Below, piece by piece: positions 57,119-64,000 of a stretch of 64,000 nt of DNA (positions within the stretch are counted from its first letter, which is position 1; every line of letters starts with the position of its first letter). The stretch comes from Podocnemis expansa. Lineage: Eukaryota; Chordata; Testudines; Podocnemididae. The notes under the pieces were generated by a model that ran no database searches, was not told the origin of the DNA, and saw only the letters and a list, made by a program, of their open reading frames with translations. A program made the position numbers and the translations under genes. The DNA lies in the NCBI GenBank assembly GCA_007922195.1, contig ML682014.1, positions 1,303,027 to 1,367,026 on the forward strand, written 5' to 3'.

Positions 57119-57727
57119 TAGAGCCCTGCAAATCCACAGGCACCTGCTTCAGATCTGCGGTTATCCGCATCCACGGGCATGGGTGCAGATAACTACAGAT
57201 CCACTGCTGCAAATTGACTCACGGACACAGCTCCTATTTTTAGCGTATCACAATGCGATCCATTGCTGAAGCCCCTGTGCTGATCTGTGTGGGCAGCATG
57301 CAGGGGAACCAGGAAGCGCTGTGGCCAATCCTAGATTGTGATTTGCCAACCAATCAGAATCTCAAGGTGGGGCTTGGAGACTCACTGCTAGCCTTTGATT
57401 GGCTCGTTCCCCTGCGGCCTTCTTCCTTTTCTTGTTTCCAGTTGGCAAGTCATTGCTGTCAGTCAGAAATTTCATTGGAGGGCAAGGAAATACGATTGAT
57501 AGCACAGCATGCAAACCACAAACAAGAAAGGAAAATGTGAATGGGAACAATATGGGGAATGAACCAATCAAAGACTGAAAGCCTGCATATGAGTCCAAGC
57601 TCAGTTGCAGACACGGTTAGAGATGCAGCTAAACCTTGGCATGCAGATTTCAGATCAGATCAATGCTGTCACTGAGTGGATGTGGATCGGATGTGGTTCA
57701 AAATTTTTGTATCCACACAGGGCTCTA
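57119..57727. mobile_element. hAT element with perfect 8-bp target duplication
   Basis: The ends are TAGAGCCCTGCAAATCC and TATCCACACAGGGCTCTA. Flanks 57111-57118 and 57728-57735 are identical (GTTATAAT). Inside, 57371-57412 and 57554-57602 form a long imperfect inverted repeat (GCCTTTGATTGGCTCGTTCC against GGGGAATGAACCAATCAAAG). Several CCAAT/ATTGG motifs lie inside, two of them within the inverted arms. No transposase is present, so it is non-autonomous. The intact duplication suggests a relatively recent insertion. Confidence 0.85.
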
Positions 57728-57735
57728 GTTATAAT

Positions 57736-59013
57736 CATTAAAATAGCCAGATGTGGTTAGTTTTGCTTACTCTTTTCATTTTAAACCCATTTATTTTATA
57801 GTCAGGTTTAAAGGAAATGTGGGCAAAGGACTGCAATGAGATTGGGGAAGTGAGGTGAGCATTTTATTTTAGTCAGATATTCACCCTCATATAATTTCAT
57901 ACCTACAAGCAAGTGGCTATTTAAATCAGCACACTCAAAGAATTAACACATAGCATTATCTGACATACAAGTTCCCCCTCCCCCCCAACTGGCAAATATT
58001 AGGTTTTCAGTGTTAATCACTGGAGTGCTAGAAAAGATCACTCTGTGCTTTATCTAGAAAATTTCAGTCTACAGAGATGCTTGGACTTACAGCCTCTGTG
58101 TTTAAATGGGAGGAATCTGTAGGCAAGGCATTGTAATGAACAGTTTTCAGGAATTTGCTTTCCCAATACACTGGGTGGAATTTCACTTTTTGATGAAAAA
58201 TTACTCCTTTTGTAAGAAATTTTCATTTTCAATGGACTTTTCCAGTTTTAACTGAAAAAAGGAAACAATATTTTTCCAAAAATGATTTTCAAAACTAAAA
58301 TCTTTTGAAAACAGTTTTAAAATTTCAAGTTTTCACAAATGAGTAAAAGGTCAGGAGATTTTGATGTCAAATAATGCTAAAATTGTTCACAATTTCCTGC
58401 AAAAGATCACCGAGATTTTACGCCCGCTATGTTCATCTCCTTTGTAGTGTTAGAGCCTGAGTTCACTGATCTTCAGGGAATGCAGCAAGATTAAGCTGGG
58501 GGAAGAGATTTTTATCAGAGTTGTATTTAGAGCTTAGTTATTCTTCCTGTATGCAGAGGTTTGATTGTCTCCTTTTTATGACTGTATTTTTAATGTAGCC
58601 ATTAACCACATCTAGCAATTATGAAAACATACTCTGTACATAAAAATAAATCCACAAACTGGGACAATAAAAATACAGTATTATTTTTCTATTAATTACC
58701 AAGTATGTGTGCACAGGAATCCTGTTACTTCTCCTACCTATAGCTGCCAACCCAGAGACTCTTCACAGAAGAGAATTTGTTCCTCCCTTTCCTATTGTAT
58801 CATGTTAATTGGAGGTTGAAAAGAATATTTACAAATTTAGCTCTGCTTTGTTTTTAACTGGTCTGGCCAGTGACCACCTAATTTTGTGAAGTGGTGAGCA
58901 CTCTCTCCTGGAGATCAAGAAAATGTGAGTAGTGTATTACTTACATAATAATTTGAAAAAGAAAACCTTTGGGGAAATCCTGACTCCATTGAAATCAATA
59001 TAGGTTTATCAGT
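57736..59013. other. AT-rich intergenic stretch, nothing recognised
   Basis: No gene, RNA gene or bounded element was recognised. Confidence 0.4.
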
Positions 59014-59193
59014 GGGTATGCCTACAGTTACAAATTAATTCATATTGATGAGGATCAATTTGAATTAAATGCATAGCCACACTGGCTTTCATTCATTCGA
59101 ACTAAGAAATGCCTTAGTTCAAATTGATGAAAGCTAACTCTGAAGTTATAAAACCTGGTTTACCTTCAACGTGATGTTTAATTCAAACTCATT

Positions 59194-60760
59194 ACAGAAT
59201 CATAGAATCAAATGCTTAGAAGGGTCATGAGATCATATAGTCCAAACCCCTGCCAAAAAGCAGGACCACTCTCACTAAATTATCTGAGACAGGGTTTTAT
59301 CTAACTGAGCCTTTAATATCTCCAAAGATGGAGATTCCACCACTTCCCTAAGTAGCCCATTCCAATGCTTCACCAAGAGCACACTGTTGACTCATATCCA
59401 GCTTCCCATCCACCATGATGCCTAGGTCATTTTCTACATTGTTGCTACTTAGCTGATCACTCCCCATCCTGTAAAAGTGCATGGGGTTTTTCCATCCCAA
59501 GTGCAGGACTCTGCACTTGTCCTTGTTGAACCTCATGAGATTTCTATTGGCCCACTGCTCCAATTTGTCAAGGTCTCCCTTAATCCTGTCCCTGCCCTCC
59601 AGCTTGTCTACCATTCCCCCCAGCTTAGTGTCATCTGCAAACTTACTGAGTGTGCAATCTATCCCATCATCCAGATCATTAATGAAAATGTTGAACAGAA
59701 CTGGTCCCAGGACTGACCCCTGGGGCACACCACTCATTACTGGTTGCCAACTAGACATGGACCTATCGATTCCTACTCACTGAAACCGTTGATCTAGCCA
59801 GTTCTCTATCCACCTTACAGTCCACGTATCCAACCCATACTTCCTTAACTTGCTGACAAGAATGCTGTGGGAAACCATATCAAAAGCCTTGCTAAAGTCG
59901 AGGTATATCACATCAACAGCTCTTCCCACGTCCACAAATCCACTCATCTCATCATAGAAGATGATGAGGTTAGTCAGGCATGATTTACCCTTGGTGAATC
60001 CATGCTGACTGTTCCTGATCACTCTATTTTCCTCCAAGTGTTTCTGGATGGATTCTTGGAGAATCTGCTCCAGGATATTTCTAGGGATTAAGGTAAGGCT
60101 GACAGGTCTGCAATTCCCTGGATCATCCTTTTTGCCTTTTTTGAAGATAGGCACTATATTTGTTTTTTTCCAGTCCTCCGGCACCTCACTCATTCACCAC
60201 GAGTTTTCCAAGATAATGGCCAGCAGTACTGCTACCTCATCAGCCAACTCCCTCAGCACCCTCGGATGCAGGTCGTCCGGCCCCATGGATTTGTGCACAT
60301 CCAGCTTCTTTAGGCAGTCCCTAACCTGACCTTCTGTCACCAAGGGCCTCTCTTCTTCTCTCCAATCTGCCATACACAGTGTAGTGGGCTGAGAGCTGGC
60401 CCTGCCTGTGAAAACTGAAGTTAAAAAAGCATTGAGCACTTCAGTTTTTTTCCTCATCCTCCATCATGAGGATACCTGCCCCATTCAGTAAGGGACCTAC
60501 ACCAGCCCTGATCCTCTTCTTGTTATTGACATACTTGTAGAACCCCTTCCTGTTATCCTTCACATCCCTTGCTAGCCACAACTCCAATGCTCCTCTGGCC
60601 TTTCTGATTTTATCCCTGCAGTCCTGAGCAATATCTTCATATGCCTCCCTAGTCATCTGTCCAAGCTTCCACTTCCTGTAAGCTTCCTTTTTATGCTTTA
60701 GCTCAGTGCGGAGTTCTCTGTTAAGGTACGCCAGGTGCCTTCCACATTTGGTGTTTTTTA
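59194..60760 (-). mobile_element. CR1 LINE, 5'-truncated, with reverse transcriptase and 3' end
   Basis: Read on the - strand it runs from coding sequence (about 60756) through the reverse transcriptase to a 3' end finishing in TGATTCTATGATTCTG, the CR1 tail. There is no target duplication, as usual for CR1. Just after the catalytic part, the reading frame jumps from QQCAL straight into GEALEWAT, which belongs to the 3' end, so the C-terminal part of the protein was lost by internal deletion. Confidence 0.9.
59348..60756 (-). pseudogene. CR1 reverse transcriptase (ORF2) pseudogene
   Basis: In order on the - strand: a linker with KKEAYRKWKLGQMTREAYED and NKKRIRAGVGPLLN, then SMGPDDLHPRVLREL, then WKKTNIVPIFKKGKKDDPGN, QHGFTKGKSCLTNL, motif A YLDFSKAFDMVSH, motif B-like [20 protein letters not shown], and motif [10 protein letters not shown], the reverse transcriptase catalytic set. 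This enzyme copies LINE RNA at the nicked target. Defects are a frameshift in the T run near 60446-60452, one stop between ENSW and MSEV near 60194, and one stop near 59775. The upstream endonuclease is absent through truncation. Most of the frame is otherwise intact, so decay is modest. Confidence 0.9.
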
Positions 60761-61020
60761 TTGCTCATCTGAATGGTAACCCAATGTAGTCATGTTTACT
60801 TGAACTAACTCTTAGTTCGAATTAGCCACGGCTTGATTTTCCCTATTCAATAGTGCCCCCTACCAAATTCGAGCTAGCAATGGACATTTTTTTCAAATTA
60901 GGATTTCAAGTGTGGCCCTGTTGATTTGAATTAACTGAATTTAAACTAATCATTATTATTTCAAATTGATTAGTTCGAATTCAGTTAATTCGAACTAACC
61001 TTCTAAGTGTAGACATACCC

Positions 61021-63475
61021 AATGACTTTGATCTATCCAGGATTTTGTTCCATGTATTTAACTTTGCGTCCAACTGTTAGTTTAACAGAATCTTGTTGTA
61101 TAAATCTAAGACTACCATGTAACTGAGTACAACATTTGGCTACTGCAATGTCTGGCTATGCTTTAATTTTTTCTCTCTTTTTGAATGTGTCACTATGTAG
61201 GCTTTATAATCCTGTTGAAGTCAGCTTGGCCTTTGATATCAGTTAACAAACTTCTGACAACTTTAATTCAGAATGAGTAACACTTTACCAATATTCCCAC
61301 TGAAGTCAGTGGGGCCCTTTGTGCAGTAAAAGGCTAACTTATGGCACTGAAGATACCATCGTCCAACCCACGGTAAGAAGGATCAGGACCTATATAGCTC
61401 AAGCTAAAGTTTCAAACTCAGGTGCTGACATCTGGCTTCTAAACCAATATTCAGGCTCCTTAATAATGGAAGTCTAATTTTCAGAGATGCTGAACACTGG
61501 CAGGTCCCACTGACTTTGAACACTGCCTTGCTAGCTGATTTTCTAAAATCAATAAGAATTTCTTTTGACAATCTATTTGTTAAACAATAATCTGGCAGAA
61601 TTCTTCATTAGTGAGAGGATGGGAAAGCAATCACAATATTTGATTTTTTTATATAAATCACTTAATTAATTAGGAGATAGTGGGCCAGATCCTCATCTCC
61701 TAATGAGCAGAGCTCAGCACTGGACCTGAGATTAGAAGTGCAATAGTAGGTCTAAAACCACCTTTCTGTATCTGTTCCTGAATCTGGCCATAGCCTGAGT
61801 CCAACCCCAGCCATAGTTCAAAATAGCTTTAAATAGCAAATTTATGCTGGCTAATGCAGTTCCCTAAAGACCACTCTGTCATCTGTGAAATTCTGGTGAG
61901 TAGATCTGTTCTTTCTGATTTTGACCATGGATCATCCAGGGGCACGTGTTGGAAATGGAGGGAGAGAAAAATAGGTGACAGGTGCAGCAGCGCAAAGGGG
62001 ATGGAGTTGTGTTTCAGGATCTGGCTCATCATGGGCTGCGTAGCTATCCAAAATAGGAGAGAGCAAAACCAAAGGAGTATTTTGTACATCTTGTTTCCAT
62101 GGATTCCAAATGTTTCAAAGAATATTCATAAAGTTCTTTTTTTCTGTCTATTTCAGTGTACCATGTAGAGTTCGTTAGGACACATTTATAAATTAGGTGA
62201 TTTCTATGGAGTCATTTCTGCTGTCTAATAGACAGCCACTGATATATATATATTTAAAATGCATACACATAATTCCAAATGGCATCAGTGAAAGGTACAT
62301 GCATGCACTAAGCTGGGGATCCCCTGACCAGATCTCATCGAAGTCACATAAAGACCAGAATTATATATTGCATGTTGAGGAATCAAGAGGGATGCTAACT
62401 GAAACAAGATTGTTCTCTGCAATACACAGTAAAAATTCAGTGGCTAGATGCAAAGCATATAAATAGGTTTTCAAATAAGTAAACTAGATACGAAATCAGG
62501 AATCAGTAAGTCATAATGCAATTTTGCATGATACTGATAAATCTATTTTTCTGGAACATATGGAATAACGAGCTCATTCTAATTCCTTATAAATAACAGC
62601 TAACAGCTTGAAAGGCATGCTCTATATGATTTATTTTTATTACTCTGTCTCCTCCATCCTTGATACTCTAATGACACTAGGAGAGAGCATGTATTTTACA
62701 TTCCTTCTTGCTTTTCTCCTCTCCATTCCCTTATTGCATGACTATCATTCAAAAAGTAGACTTATATTGTGTACATAAAAAATACAACATGAGCTGACAT
62801 AGCTAGAGATCATCACATTAGTAACTTTTATGTAATTTATTTCATTTATCCAGGCCTCGTACATCTCTGTTGTTACTTTTTAATCAGCACTCCCACTAGG
62901 CATTGTTTTCCTACGGAGATAGTAACTAAATGAGCTGAGAATTAGATCTATATTACATCAGCAGTGGGCACTGTGGCTATTACCAACACATTAAAAAAGA
63001 AATTCAAATGAAACAAACAAGAACATGTTCTTTCCGATTTCAGGAATTCATCCTGATTCTGCAGTGTAGTAGCTGAACAGTACTCAGGAGACAGGTATGA
63101 GATTAGATATGAGATTTGCCACAAACAAACCGTTATATGAGATCAGTAATTCAAATAAGATTACTGTTAGCCTGTAATTTCATTGTTCTTTGAAGGTAGA
63201 ATAGGTTGAAGGGATTGACCCCCACTGTGGTAACAACCGCAGAGTGGTTTCTGACTCTTACTGATATCTAGAAGCTCTGGTACTTGGTATGACTTACCAT
63301 AGCTTGGACCCACACCTTTTGGTTAAGACTAGAGGAAAGCCACTGATTCTATTAGTAAGCGAACAGTTAATGCTTTTAATGAGAGTGCAAAGACATACCT
63401 GTCTTTCAATGTGCAGCAGTCAAATTTTGTTATTGCCAACACCATGGTAAATGAGCGGCCAGTCACTGATCTTGA
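61021..63475. other. AT-rich intergenic stretch, nothing firmly recognised
   Basis: About 2.5 kb is without a recognised gene. GGGCCAGATCCTCATCTCC at 61683 and a nearby ATTCCCACTGAAGTCAGTGG at 61293 are orphan motifs of ancient hairpin repeats. Confidence 0.4.
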
Positions 63476-63851
63476 TTAGTTTGAATTAAGTTAATTTGAA
63501 TTAACATGGCTACACTAGAAACCCTAATTCGAACTAGCATGTGCATGCGCAAGACTTGCTAGTTCCAGTTAGGCAGGGGGGCTACTGCATAGGGATAAAT
63601 CAAGCTGTGGCTAATAGAGACTACCAGTTAGTTCAAATTAACACAGCTACATTGAGTTAATTTGAACTATTGAGTTCAAATTAACTATCACTTCAAAATT
63701 AAACTATGTTTTATAACTTCAAAGTTAGCTTCCATCAGTTTGAACTAAGGCATTCCTTAGTTTGAATGAATAAAAGCCAGTGTGCCCATACATTTATTTA
63801 AATCGAATTGATCCTCATTACTTTAAATTACATTGTAAGTATAGACATACC
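63476..63851. mobile_element. Harbinger-like MITE, left terminus missing
   Basis: It ends in AGTATAGACATACC, and the interior matches the left piece of the 59014 copy (TTCATTCATTCGAACTAAGG-like, TTAATTTGAATTAAC) in reverse orientation. The left terminus is absent. The uninterrupted body is a guide to what the 59014-61020 copy looked like before the CR1 entered. Confidence 0.6.
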
Positions 63852-64000
63852 TTTAGAGACTAATAAGAATTTTAAGTTGGAAATGTATCAGTTGGAAGCA
63901 ATAGTGGAGGAGAAAGAGCTGGCTGTATTGCTTGATCACAGAATGATTATGAGCCAGTCTGATGCAGATATGAAAAAAGGGTAATGCAAACCTAGGATGC
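63852..64000. other. Short tail of the window, nothing recognised
   Basis: No feature was identified in the last 150 bp. Confidence 0.4.

Larger units (their letters stand above)
59014..61020. mobile_element. Harbinger-like MITE interrupted by a CR1 LINE
   Basis: The left piece 59014-59193 starts GGGTATGCCTACAG. The right piece from about 60790 to 61020 ends AGTGTAGACATACCC. Both have TTAGTTCGAATTAA-like interiors and match the pieces of the related copy at 63476-63851. The CR1 between them is a later insertion. No clear target duplication for the MITE itself. Confidence 0.65.

Overview
This window is vertebrate intergenic or intronic DNA, most likely from a turtle. It is AT-rich and holds no convincing host exon. 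What it does hold is old and middle-aged transposable elements typical of reptile genomes: CR1 LINEs whose 3' ends carry the ATTCTATG tail, a MIR/CORE-SINE, Penelope-like retroelements with a GIY-YIG domain, many hAT-type short elements with 8-bp target duplications, and many short Harbinger-like elements with GGCTATGTCTACAC-type ends and internal TTCGAA palindromes. A softshell turtle is possible, but the sequence alone cannot settle this. No database search was run; all names rest on motif recognition.

Layout. 1-10 kb: AT-rich background with hAT short elements (475-868, 1901-2088, 7768-7945) and three Penelope-like insertions built as inverted repeats (4.7, 6.3 and 8.5 kb). 11.3-11.8 kb: a Penelope-like end split by a Harbinger-like short element. 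12-25 kb: mostly featureless, with a CR1 end (19.6 kb) and a MIR (23.7 kb). 25.0-29.9 kb: a dense repeat nest with five Harbinger-like elements, one large Penelope-like insertion with its GIY-YIG coding remnant and a hAT inside it, a polypurine tract and a 45-bp tandem repeat. 30-34 kb: a small MITE, a probable solo LTR (31812-32491) and two mirror-placed Z-DNA-prone tracts. 34.4-37.8 kb: a TTAAGTCGAC-type element, an unknown GC-rich repeat that recurs at 51.4 kb, and a GC-rich hAT-like element. 39.7-41.7 kb: two more Penelope-like inverted insertions on either side of an LTR-like body inside a hAT-like element. 47.1-50.8 kb: a 3.7-kb Harbinger-type transposon with a two-exon Myb/SANT-like gene on the + strand and a truncated, frameshifted DDE transposase on the - strand. 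51.9-61 kb: another Harbinger-like element, a hAT with a perfect 8-bp target duplication (57119-57727), and a CR1 with a reverse transcriptase inserted in a Harbinger-like element (59014-61020).

How parts relate. The 47.1-50.8 kb element has the same kind of ends as the short TTCGAA elements, so it is a plausible coding relative of them. The Penelope-like insertions form a coherent set. Six of seven are inverted (tail-to-tail) structures. Five of those six, and the single simple copy, are each bounded by a 10-13-bp direct repeat, so each looks like a single integration event and not a later rearrangement.
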